Shown here: one piece after another, positions 1-6,142 of the stretch
Numbering within the stretch: position 1 is the stretch's first letter
Layout of the letters: every line of letters starts with the position of its first letter
Assembly (NCBI GenBank): GCA_002315385.1
Contig: DCHZ01000019.1
Location: forward strand, 1-21,884
DNA length: 21,884 bases
Reading direction: 5' to 3'
DNA from: Firmicutes bacterium UBA1739
Lineage (GTDB): Bacteria; Bacillota; Clostridia; Peptostreptococcales; Anaerovoracaceae
Position numbers and translations under genes: made by a program
Notes under the pieces: model-generated
Seen by the model: the letters and a program-made list of their open reading frames with translations, nothing else
Told to the model about the DNA's origin: nothing
Databases searched by the model: none

Positions 1-40
1 AGATTCATTATCATTATTTCAAGATGTGAATATTTGTATC

Positions 41-79
41 TAAAAAGGCAGCAGACTTTCTATCAAAATCTACTACCTT
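41..79 (-). terminator. Rho-independent terminator of ssrA
   Basis: On the minus strand, directly after the CCA end of tmRNA, AAGGTAGTAGA and TCTGCTGCCTT form an 11-bp stem (two G-U pairs) with a 13-nt loop. The run TTTTT (complement of 42-46) follows at once. This is a standard intrinsic terminator that ends the smpB-ssrA block. Confidence 0.85.
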
Positions 80-82
80 ATT

Positions 83-431
83 TGGTGGAGATGAGGAGAA
101 TCGAACTCCTGTCCGAAAGCACTTCCGCATCTTTTTCTCCGAGCGCAGCCTGCGATTTAGAGTTTCGCTTCAGAAAACGCCCGCCGGCAGGCTTTTCCAT
201 CGGCTATCCTTTTGTTCCGTCATGCTTAAAGGAGTGGGCATAACGTTTTCCTGTATAGATGACGTCCGGTTCCCGGCCTACAGGTATGCCGGGGCGAACG
301 AGCCGCAACTAGGCAGCTAATGCAAAGTTTGTATCTTTGTCTTTTCTTTTTAAGGTGTCACTTTTTACGTTGTGCAACGCAACGGCTCGCTTGAGATGGT
401 TCTGTACCCCCGTCGAAACCTTTACATCCCC
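83..431 (-). ncRNA. ssrA: Transfer-messenger RNA (tmRNA, SsrA)
   Basis: This RNA rescues stalled ribosomes together with SmpB and tags the incomplete protein for proteolysis. The 5' end GGGGATG pairs with CATCTCC just before an encoded CCA (7-bp acceptor stem). Its third pair is G-U, the alanine identity element read by AlaRS. The T-arm AGGAG-TTCGATT-CTCCT is visible near the 3' end. The tag reading frame ends at a TAG (complement of 309-311), preceded by codons for DKDTNFALAA, a typical ClpXP/ClpAP-type degron. The frame stays open upstream through LKRK, SDT and beyond, so the resume codon could not be fixed. The length, 349 nt, is normal for one-piece tmRNA. The neighbour upstream is smpB on the same strand, the usual arrangement. 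Confidence 0.97.
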
Positions 432-590
432 ATGCTTGTTAATTTTGGATTCTACTGCGGATAAGCTTCTTCAATCGTCAGTCACGTACGTCTATGCGGG
501 TCGGATGACCTGGCAGGTCTGTTTTATTTTGCCTTCTCCGGCAGTTTTTTTCAAGTGCAAGGCACATATATTTATGTACGCTACGTATCT

Positions 591-619
591 ATTCTATTCA
601 TATTCCAAGAAAAAATCAA
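591..619 (-). promoter_or_regulatory. Candidate sigma-A promoter upstream of ssrA
   Basis: On the minus strand TTGATT (complement of 614-619) and TAGAAT (complement of 591-596) are separated by 17 nt. It lies about 160 nt upstream of the mature tmRNA 5' end, so it would give a precursor trimmed by RNase P. The match is moderate. The rest of the 194-nt smpB-ssrA gap shows no gene. Confidence 0.35.
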
Positions 620-625
620 TAGAAA

Positions 626-1078
626 TCAGTAACGATTTTTGATTGCCTGCTCCATTTTTCTGTTGGCATCCTTTTTGGCCATATCGTCACGTTTGTCATA
701 ATTCTTCTTACCTTTGGCTACGGCAAGCTCCAGCTTCGCAAGACCTCTGCTGTTCAGATATACACTCAACGGAACCAGTGTCAGTCCCTCCAGAGTCGTA
801 TATCCCAGAAGCTTGCGGATTTCCCGCTTATGCATCAGCAGACGTCTCTGCCTTTTTGAATCGACATTGAATCTGTTGCCCTGCTCATACGGTGAAATAT
901 GCATATTGAACACGATTACCTCGCCGTTCACTACTTTCGCATAACTGTCTTTCAGATTAATTTTACCCTGACGTGCGGATTTAATCTCAGTGCCCGTAAG
1001 TTCAATCCCGCACTCATAGGTTTCTTCTATAAAATAATCATGTCTTGCTTTTTTATTCTGACATAATACTTTTCCCAT
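626..1078 (-). CDS. smpB: SsrA-binding protein SmpB
   Basis: SmpB is a 150-residue RNA-binding protein that brings tmRNA into the A site of stalled ribosomes. The family features are clear: N-terminal KKARHDYFIEETYECGIELTGTEIKS, then GKINLKDSYAKV, HISPYEQGN and KRQRRLLMHKREI, and the basic C-terminal tail (KGKKNYDKRDDMAKKDANRKMEQAIKNRY) that enters the mRNA channel. The length is normal. The ATG follows the stop of the upstream signal-peptidase-like gene after 2 nt. Its AGGG Shine-Dalgarno site lies inside the end of that gene, so translation is probably coupled. ssrA lies downstream on the same strand. Confidence 0.97.
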   Translation of the reverse strand: MGKVLCQNKKARHDYFIEETYECGIELTGTEIKSARQGKINLKDSYAKVVNGEVIVFNMHISPYEQGNRFNVDSKRQRRLLMHKREIRKLLGYTTLEGLTLVPLSVYLNSRGLAKLELAVAKGKKNYDKRDDMAKKDANRKMEQAIKNRY

Positions 1079-1080
1079 AT

Positions 1081-1539
1081 TTATCCCTGTTTAATCCTTC
1101 CATATCTGTTCAACGGGAACACTCGAAAAACCGCTTTCCCTATTATATCTTTTAACTCAACAGTTCCTGTCTGCCGGTTTATACTGTCCGAGCCATACTC
1201 CGGATTATCTCCCATAACGAAAACACAGTCTTCGGCAACTGTTGTTTCTTTCATATCCGTACCGCCCGCATCAGACTTTGCGGAATCTTTCTTCACAGCC
1301 TTACCGTTTCTATACAGTACCCCGCTTTTAACCTCAACCGTATCTCCCGGCAGGCCCACAACTCTTTTAAATAACCGGCAGTATCCTTCAGCTGATGCAA
1401 TACTGCTGTCAAACAGAATAATATCTCCGTAATCCGGCAGCTTTCCCGAAATCGCCCCGTTAAAAACAATCAGACAGTCGTTATTACCTATCAGAGGCTC
1501 CATAGTTTTTCCTTTAACGACTTCCGGTCTGAAAAACAC
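1081..1539 (-). CDS. Signal peptidase I paralogue with Thr in place of the catalytic Ser (possibly degenerate)
   Basis: A second S26-family (type I) signal peptidase-like protein, 152 residues from a GTG codon. Visible boxes: VKGKTMEPL (box B, where the family has a catalytic Ser before MxP; here Thr12), RLFKRVVGLPGD (box D, general-base Lys59) and VFVMGDNPEYGSDSI (box E; Asp118 kept, the following Arg of SDSR replaced by Ile120). The GTG has no Shine-Dalgarno site. The same frame stays open another 17 codons upstream to a TGA at 1591-1593 and encodes a hydrophobic stretch (LSLLLTLSISVFFR) that looks like the usual membrane anchor, but contains no ATG, GTG or TTG. The true N-terminus is therefore uncertain, or the gene is damaged. 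It sits between lepB and smpB on one strand. The fold assignment is firm; activity is doubtful. Confidence 0.8.
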   Translation of the reverse strand: MFFRPEVVKGKTMEPLIGNNDCLIVFNGAISGKLPDYGDIILFDSSIASAEGYCRLFKRVVGLPGDTVEVKSGVLYRNGKAVKKDSAKSDAGGTDMKETTVAEDCVFVMGDNPEYGSDSINRQTGTVELKDIIGKAVFRVFPLNRYGRIKQG

Positions 1540-1644
1540 AGAGATGCTTAAAGTCAGAAGTAACGATAAGTCAGGCGAATTCAGAAAATTTCAATCCGGT
1601 ACAATTTCAAAGCGGTATAAGATGGGCTTTATCGTTTTATTCCT

Positions 1645-2361
1645 TTAATAAACGCTTCCTATTTTACTGAACGGGAACAGTCTCACAATAACTTTCCCCA
1701 TAATCCGGTCAGTTGTAACAAAGCCCACTCTTTCATCCCTGCTGTCTGTGCTGTTAGGTCGATTATCACCCATTACAAATACACAGCCCTGCGGGACAGT
1801 GGTAAGAGGTACATCACCCGGAGTGTAATCCCCGTTTATATATGACTCATCAAGCTGTTTTCCGTTAACATAAACCTTACCGTCGGTAATCTGTATAGTC
1901 TCTCCTTCTTTTGCTATGACACGTTTAATCAGATATTTGTTATGATTTTCGTCCAGCATCAGATCGCTTTTAAATACGATGATGTCTCCGTCCTTTATTT
2001 CCCCCAGTTTATATGCAAGTTTATATACTATGAGATAGTCATTAGGTTCAACTGTAGGAAGCATCGACTGCTGCTGCACCAGCGTAGGTCTTACAACCTG
2101 GAGAATAAGCAGCGCAATTATTACCGGAATAATAATAGTTTTCGCCCATTCCACCGCCTCTGACTTTTTGCTCTTTTTCTTTTTTTTATCAGTCGGCTTT
2201 TCATTTGCTGTTTTGTCATCATTTATTTCTTTTTCCGAATTGTTATTCTCACATGAGCTTTCCGGATTTTTTCCGGAATCACAATTGCTGTTTTCATCTG
2301 AATATGCTCTACTGATTTCAGTTACTTCATTTTTATCATTCTCATTATCTATTATTTCCAT
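1645..2361 (-). CDS. lepB: Signal peptidase I
   Basis: This membrane peptidase removes signal peptides from secreted proteins outside the membrane. It has a long, charged cytosolic N-terminus (residues 1-72, rich in Asn, Glu, Asp and Lys, ending in a lysine cluster), one membrane segment (about 73-93, TIIIPVIIALLILQVV), box B QQQSMLPTV with catalytic Ser99, box D YLIKRVIAKEGE with Lys146, and box E VFVMGDNRPNSTDSR. All catalytic residues are present. The 238-residue start chosen here has GGAG 9 nt upstream; an ATG three codons earlier and a TTG two codons before that would abut or overlap that site. The start overlaps the end of the upstream pseudouridine synthase gene by 17 nt, so the genes are probably co-transcribed and coupled. 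The acidic 70-residue extension is longer than in many Gram-positive SipS-type enzymes. Confidence 0.95.
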   Translation of the reverse strand: MEIIDNENDKNEVTEISRAYSDENSNCDSGKNPESSCENNNSEKEINDDKTANEKPTDKKKKKSKKSEAVEWAKTIIIPVIIALLILQVVRPTLVQQQSMLPTVEPNDYLIVYKLAYKLGEIKDGDIIVFKSDLMLDENHNKYLIKRVIAKEGETIQITDGKVYVNGKQLDESYINGDYTPGDVPLTTVPQGCVFVMGDNRPNSTDSRDERVGFVTTDRIMGKVIVRLFPFSKIGSVY

Positions 2362-3343
2362 TTTTCCCATCTCCAAACATTGAATTTCTGATTTTTTTAA
2401 GGTCCTCGGGTAACGGTGCCTCGAACTCTTTTCCGTTTAAATATTCAAATAATTCGGGGCAGTTTTCAAATTTAAGCTTATAGGCATGCAGAAACTGTGT
2501 AGTCAGACCGTATTTCTGTTTTGCATAAGCATTCCCCTGAGGGCTTCCATACTTAATGTCCCCTATAATAAACAGCCTTTGAGACGCAAGATGCGCTCTT
2601 ATCTGATGAGTTCTGCCGGTAACCAGCTGTGCTTCAACAAGGGTGAAACCATTATTGACGGCTAAAGGTCTTATTATGGTTTCCATAACCTTTAATCCCG
2701 GCGCAGATTCGTCAGAAAGATGAATCATATTATTCTCTTCATCTTTCTGCATGGTACTTCTTAACACAACCGGTTTCTCAAGAATCCCTTTTGCAATGGC
2801 AAGATAATACTTTCCGATACTCTCTTTGTCCTTTATCATTCTGTTAAGGCACTGGAGCGAGAGATTATTTTTGCCGAAAATCACTATTCCGGAAGTATTT
2901 CTGTCTAATCTGTTTACAGGCGCCGGTACAAATGTATTTACTCTTGAAAAACGATAATCCCCTTTATCCACAAGATAATTTACCACCTGATTAACCAGTG
3001 TATTCTTTTTCTCAGTCTTATCGCCATGTGTAAGCAGTCCCTTCGGTTTATTTACCAGAAGGATATTGTCATCCTCATAAATAACAGTAAACTGCTTTTT
3101 TGCTTTCGCATATGCAGGTTTTTTTACTTCACTGTATTCCCGTATCAGTTCTTCCGGCATATACAGATTAAGTGCGTCTCCGTAATTGAGAACATACTCC
3201 GGAGGTACTCTCTTTCCGTTCACCTTCAGGTCTTTTCTTATTATTTTGTAAATATGACTCAACGGTGCCTTGGGAAGATATTTTTTCAAAAACCGGTCAA
3301 GGCGCTGCTTTTCCTGTTCATTTCCTATTTTAATTTCAATCAT
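2345..3343 (-). CDS. RluA-family 23S rRNA pseudouridine synthase (RluC/RluD type)
   Basis: The enzyme isomerises uridine to pseudouridine in rRNA. It has an N-terminal S4 RNA-binding domain (about residues 1-70: RLDRFLKKYLP, IYKIIRKDLKVNGKRV), then the catalytic domain with NKPKGLLTH and the signature NRLDRNTSG (catalytic Asp147), and the later motif VTGRTHQIRAHLA. The length, 332 residues, fits the family. The ATG encoding MIEIK is chosen because AGGAG lies 7 nt upstream; the earlier in-frame ATG overlaps the Shine-Dalgarno region and has none of its own. The exact target uridines cannot be read from sequence. It heads the minus-strand block that continues into lepB. An AT-rich region with TTGACA and TATGAT elements lies just upstream, but too close to the start to call a promoter with confidence. 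Confidence 0.93.
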   Translation of the reverse strand: MIEIKIGNEQEKQRLDRFLKKYLPKAPLSHIYKIIRKDLKVNGKRVPPEYVLNYGDALNLYMPEELIREYSEVKKPAYAKAKKQFTVIYEDDNILLVNKPKGLLTHGDKTEKKNTLVNQVVNYLVDKGDYRFSRVNTFVPAPVNRLDRNTSGIVIFGKNNLSLQCLNRMIKDKESIGKYYLAIAKGILEKPVVLRSTMQKDEENNMIHLSDESAPGLKVMETIIRPLAVNNGFTLVEAQLVTGRTHQIRAHLASQRLFIIGDIKYGSPQGNAYAKQKYGLTTQFLHAYKLKFENCPELFEYLNGKEFEAPLPEDLKKIRNSMFGDGKNGNNR

Positions 3344-3445
3344 AATTTTTCTCCTAATCATAATATAATACTATATTATGTCAAAATAACATACAGATTT
3401 CAGAATAATGTAATAAAATTTTAATTAATTCGACAATCTTTACTA

Positions 3446-3474
3446 TTGAGAATTTGCCTTTAATATATTATCAT
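3446..3474 (+). promoter_or_regulatory. Sigma-A promoter of the MltG-like gene
   Basis: TTGAGA (3446-3451) and TATCAT (3469-3474) are 17 nt apart, each one mismatch from consensus, 38 nt upstream of the start codon and ahead of a good AAGGAG site. Confidence 0.6.
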
Positions 3475-3511
3475 TAATATATTACGATATCACAGCGAAA
3501 AGGAGAACGAA

Positions 3512-3982
3512 ATGCGTGCTATAAGAAATTTTATTTACAACTTCAGCGACATTTTTGTTGCAGTTATTATTATCGCACTTGCTGCTTTTCTGATTTGGAC
3601 AAGAATCGAAATTATTATGGACTATCCTTCATCACATTCCGATAAAGCAGTTTCTCAGGTATCTGCCGAAGCAAATACCGAAGACGCAAACAAAGATGAA
3701 AATAATTCTCAGGAAGCCCCGGCTTCTCAGACAGAGACAGCCAAGTCTGAATCAGACACACCTGCTGTTGAGTACATTGAGGTTTCTATTCCTTCCGGCT
3801 CTTCGACAGAAGTGGTTGCCGGTATTCTGAAGCAGTCGAGTATCATTACCAATACAAATGATTTTACCTGGCAGGTAAAACAAATGGGTGTTGACGGTCA
3901 GATATTAGCCGGAACTCACAAGATTCCCAAAGGTACTTCTATGGCGGACATGATAAAAATTCTGTGTCAGCAGCCTGAATAA
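3512..3982 (+). CDS. Membrane-anchored protein with the N-terminal (LysM-like) part of MltG/YceG
   Basis: This 156-residue protein has a short cytosolic start, one membrane segment (about 13-29, IFVAVIIIALAAFLIW), a low-complexity linker rich in Ser, Glu, Asp, Asn and Ala (about 40-85), and a folded domain (about 86-155). The domain contains VSIPSGSSTEVVAGILKQSSII, then the phrase ILAGTHKIPKGTSMADMIKIL, which matches the start of endolytic murein transglycosylase MltG. The catalytic half of MltG (with its active-site Glu), about 200 residues, is absent; the gene ends with a clean stop and terminator, so this looks like a natural short form. It could bind peptidoglycan or act as a regulatory stub without cleaving glycan; that is inference. 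It has its own promoter and an AAGGAG site, and is divergent from the pseudouridine synthase gene. Confidence 0.75.
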   Translation: MRAIRNFIYNFSDIFVAVIIIALAAFLIWTRIEIIMDYPSSHSDKAVSQVSAEANTEDANKDENNSQEAPASQTETAKSESDTPAVEYIEVSIPSGSSTEVVAGILKQSSIITNTNDFTWQVKQMGVDGQILAGTHKIPKGTSMADMIKILCQQPE

Positions 3983-3995
3983 CTACAAAAACAGG

Positions 3996-4034
3996 AAACC
4001 TTCTGTCTAACATTCTGACAGAAGGTTTTTTATT
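3996..4034 (+). terminator. Intrinsic terminator, possibly bidirectional
   Basis: AAACCTTCTGTC and GACAGAAGGTTT form a perfect 12-bp stem around a 9-nt loop, followed on the plus strand by a T-run at 4024-4030. On the minus strand the stem is followed by CCTGTTTTTG, so it may also stop the convergent tcdA transcript. Confidence 0.85.
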
Positions 4035-4068
4035 TCTGTTTACTATGCCTCAGCTATGCGATAATGCT

Positions 4069-4767
4069 TTACTCAAGATAAGCCATATCCCGGAAAACCT
4101 CCGCCGCAATAAGGATTCCGGCCGCTGCCGGTACGAATACGGCACTTGCCGGAGATACCTTTCCGTCTTCATCCTCAGTTCCCGCAGTTACAGGTTCTTC
4201 CGTGGAATACACTACCTTGACATTCTCGGTAATCCCTTCCTGACGGAGAGCTTTTCTGACAGCCTTTGCCAGAGGACAGGTTGTTGTTTTCTTTATATCC
4301 GCCACCTTAAGCTTTTCCGGATGAAGCTTGTTTCCTGTACCCATGCAGCTGATTACCGGAATGCCCTTTTCTCTGGCAGTTTTGATAATTGCAACTTTCG
4401 CCTTCACGTCATCAACTGCATCAATTACATAATCATATTTATCTAAACTGAGATATTTGATATTTACTTCGTCAACCTTTTCGTCAAAATACTTGCAAAC
4501 CGCATTTTCATTGATTTTAACCATTCTGGCTGCCATAAGCTCCGCCTTGTTTTTTCCGACATTTTCTTTTAATGCAATAATCTGTCTGTTAATATTGGAT
4601 TCTTCCACGGTATCGAAATCCGCAACAGCTACAGTTCCCACGCCGCTTCTTATTAATGCTTCAGCAACATATCCGCCTACTCCGCCTACTCCGAATACAA
4701 ATACTTTTTTGTCGCGGATTAAATTCATGGCAAAATTGCCTATTAGCGCTTCTGTTCTTGTATACAT
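4069..4767 (-). CDS. tcdA: tRNA threonylcarbamoyladenosine dehydratase
   Basis: This ThiF/E1-like enzyme uses ATP to convert t6A37 in tRNA to its cyclic form. The 232-residue protein has the nucleotide-binding motif VFVFGVGGVGGYVAEAL near residue 25, then ADFDTVEESNINRQIIA and DYVIDAVDDVKAKVAII, and the family phrases ISCMGTGNKLHPEKLKVADIKKTTTCPLAKAVRKALR and VYSTEEPV. This set separates it from ThiF, MoeB and HesA. The chosen ATG has GGAAGG 6 nt upstream; the TTG two codons earlier would touch that site. It lies 57 nt downstream of asnA on the same strand with no terminator seen between, so the two are probably co-transcribed. Confidence 0.93.
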   Translation of the reverse strand: MYTRTEALIGNFAMNLIRDKKVFVFGVGGVGGYVAEALIRSGVGTVAVADFDTVEESNINRQIIALKENVGKNKAELMAARMVKINENAVCKYFDEKVDEVNIKYLSLDKYDYVIDAVDDVKAKVAIIKTAREKGIPVISCMGTGNKLHPEKLKVADIKKTTTCPLAKAVRKALRQEGITENVKVVYSTEEPVTAGTEDEDGKVSPASAVFVPAAAGILIAAEVFRDMAYLE

Positions 4768-4824
4768 AATCAACCTTCCTTTATTTTATTTCCCCGCAGG
4801 TTCAGCGATTTCGGGATAATACCG

Positions 4825-5847
4825 CTATAGCAGGAATATATTATTCTCTTTACAGGTTTTTATCATTTCCTCCGGCCAGACTGATGCCTGCACCTCACCT
4901 ATATGAGCTTTCTGCAGGAAGAACATACATAATCTCGACTGACCGATTCCTCCGCCGATAGTATATGGCAGTTCTTTATTAATAATAGCCTTATGATATT
5001 CGAGTTCCATTCTTTCAGTATCACCGGTTATTTTCAGCTGTTTTACGAGAGTTTCTTCATCTACTCTGATTCCCATGGAAGATATTTCGAATGCTCTTTC
5101 CAGAACAGGATTCCACAGCAGAATATCTCCGTTAAGCTCCCAGTCATCATAATCCGGAGCTCTTCCGTCATGCTTTTTGCCCGATTTTAATACTCCACCG
5201 ATTTTCATGACAAAAACGGCTTTCTTTTCTCTGCATATTGCATCTTCCCTGCCTTTATCGTCCAAATCAGGAAATCGATCTTCCAGCTCCTGTGTTGTAA
5301 TAAAAGATATTTCCTCCGGAAGAACCGGTGCAACATTTGAATATCTTACATGAATAAATGCTTCAAGCTCTTTAAGAGTCTTATAAATAGCTTTAACTGT
5401 TTTTATCAGATAATCTTCGGTTCTGTCCGATTTATCTATAACCTTTTCCCAATCCCACTGATCCACATAAACAGAGTGAAGATTATCCAAATCTTCATCA
5501 CGTCTGATTGCATTCATATCCGTATACAGGCCGTGACCTGCTTTAAAACCATACTTTTCCAGAGCCATTCTCTTCCATTTTGCCAGGGACTGAACAATTT
5601 CAACCTTCTTTTCATCGATTCCTTTTAACGTAAAGCTTACAGTTCGCTCTACACCGTTAAGATTATCGTTTAAACCTGTTTTCGGATCAACAAACAAAGG
5701 TGCGGAAATTCTAATCAGATTCAGATTTTTTTCCATTGCATCCATAAAGAATTCTTTTATGCTTTTTATTGCAATCTGGGTTTCTATTACATCAAGTTTG
5801 CTTTTATAATCTGTGGGTATTATTAACCCCTCCATTTTATTTACCAT
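4825..5847 (-). CDS. asnA: Aspartate-ammonia ligase (AsnA-type asparagine synthetase)
   Basis: This enzyme makes asparagine from aspartate, ammonia and ATP (releasing AMP), with a class II aminoacyl-tRNA-synthetase-like fold. The 340-residue length is normal. Recognisable segments are IETQIAIKSIKEFF, ISAPLFVDPKTGLNDNLNG, KWKRMALEKYGF, GLYTDMNAIRRDE, VDQWDWEKVI and, near the C-terminus, YTIGGGIGQSRLCMFFLQKAHIGEVQ. The ATG of MVNKME is chosen because AAGGAG lies 6 nt upstream; the preceding in-frame codons overlap that site. A strong promoter lies just upstream, with no T-box leader between promoter and gene. tcdA follows on the same strand. Confidence 0.97.
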   Translation of the reverse strand: MVNKMEGLIIPTDYKSKLDVIETQIAIKSIKEFFMDAMEKNLNLIRISAPLFVDPKTGLNDNLNGVERTVSFTLKGIDEKKVEIVQSLAKWKRMALEKYGFKAGHGLYTDMNAIRRDEDLDNLHSVYVDQWDWEKVIDKSDRTEDYLIKTVKAIYKTLKELEAFIHVRYSNVAPVLPEEISFITTQELEDRFPDLDDKGREDAICREKKAVFVMKIGGVLKSGKKHDGRAPDYDDWELNGDILLWNPVLERAFEISSMGIRVDEETLVKQLKITGDTERMELEYHKAIINKELPYTIGGGIGQSRLCMFFLQKAHIGEVQASVWPEEMIKTCKENNIFLL

Positions 5848-5874
5848 ATTTTTCTCCTTAAACATACTATTTTA

Positions 5875-5903
5875 ATTAAAACTCTATTCAACATCATTGT
5901 CAA
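5875..5903 (-). promoter_or_regulatory. Sigma-A promoter of asnA-tcdA
   Basis: On the minus strand consensus TTGACA (complement of 5898-5903) and TTTAAT (complement of 5875-5880, one mismatch) are exactly 17 nt apart. The leader to the asnA start is only about 20-25 nt, too short for a riboswitch or T-box. Confidence 0.7.
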
Positions 5904-6062
5904 TATTTTTTTATTATGATTTCACGTTTCGGTTTTCCGACTACATGAACATCCGCTTCATACTCTATCCGAACATGAGACATGAACCCTTCAATGAAAA
6001 AAACTGCCGATTATGTAAGGCCGGTTATGCCTAATCTGCTCAGAAAATGACGCTGATTGTTT

Positions 6063-6098
6063 ATTATCAAAAAACGAGCCTTCCCCGCAATAAATACG
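6063..6098 (-). terminator. Intrinsic terminator of the stalk-domain gene
   Basis: On the minus strand CCTTCCCCG and CGGGGAAGG flank a short AT-rich loop (a perfect GC-rich stem), followed by CTCGTTTTTTG. It lies about 40 nt beyond the stop of the stalk-domain gene and shields asnA from readthrough. Confidence 0.85.
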
Positions 6099-6142
6099 GG
6101 GAAGGTAGATTCATTTTATTCCCGATATATCAATATTTGAAC

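Noticed and set aside
34..642. Two plus-strand open frames (34-243 and 337-642) over the tmRNA gene
   Set aside because: Both overlap tmRNA, its terminator or the ssrA upstream region on the opposite strand, and have no ribosome site or recognisable protein.
3361..3400. TTGACA-N16-TATGAT promoter for the RluA-type gene
   Set aside because: The elements match well, but transcription would start inside the ribosome binding site, so I did not call it as a feature.
5848..6062. Possible T-box leader for asnA
   Set aside because: No T-box sequence (GGTGGNACCGCG type) was seen on the minus strand, and the promoter lies only about 20-25 nt before the gene.
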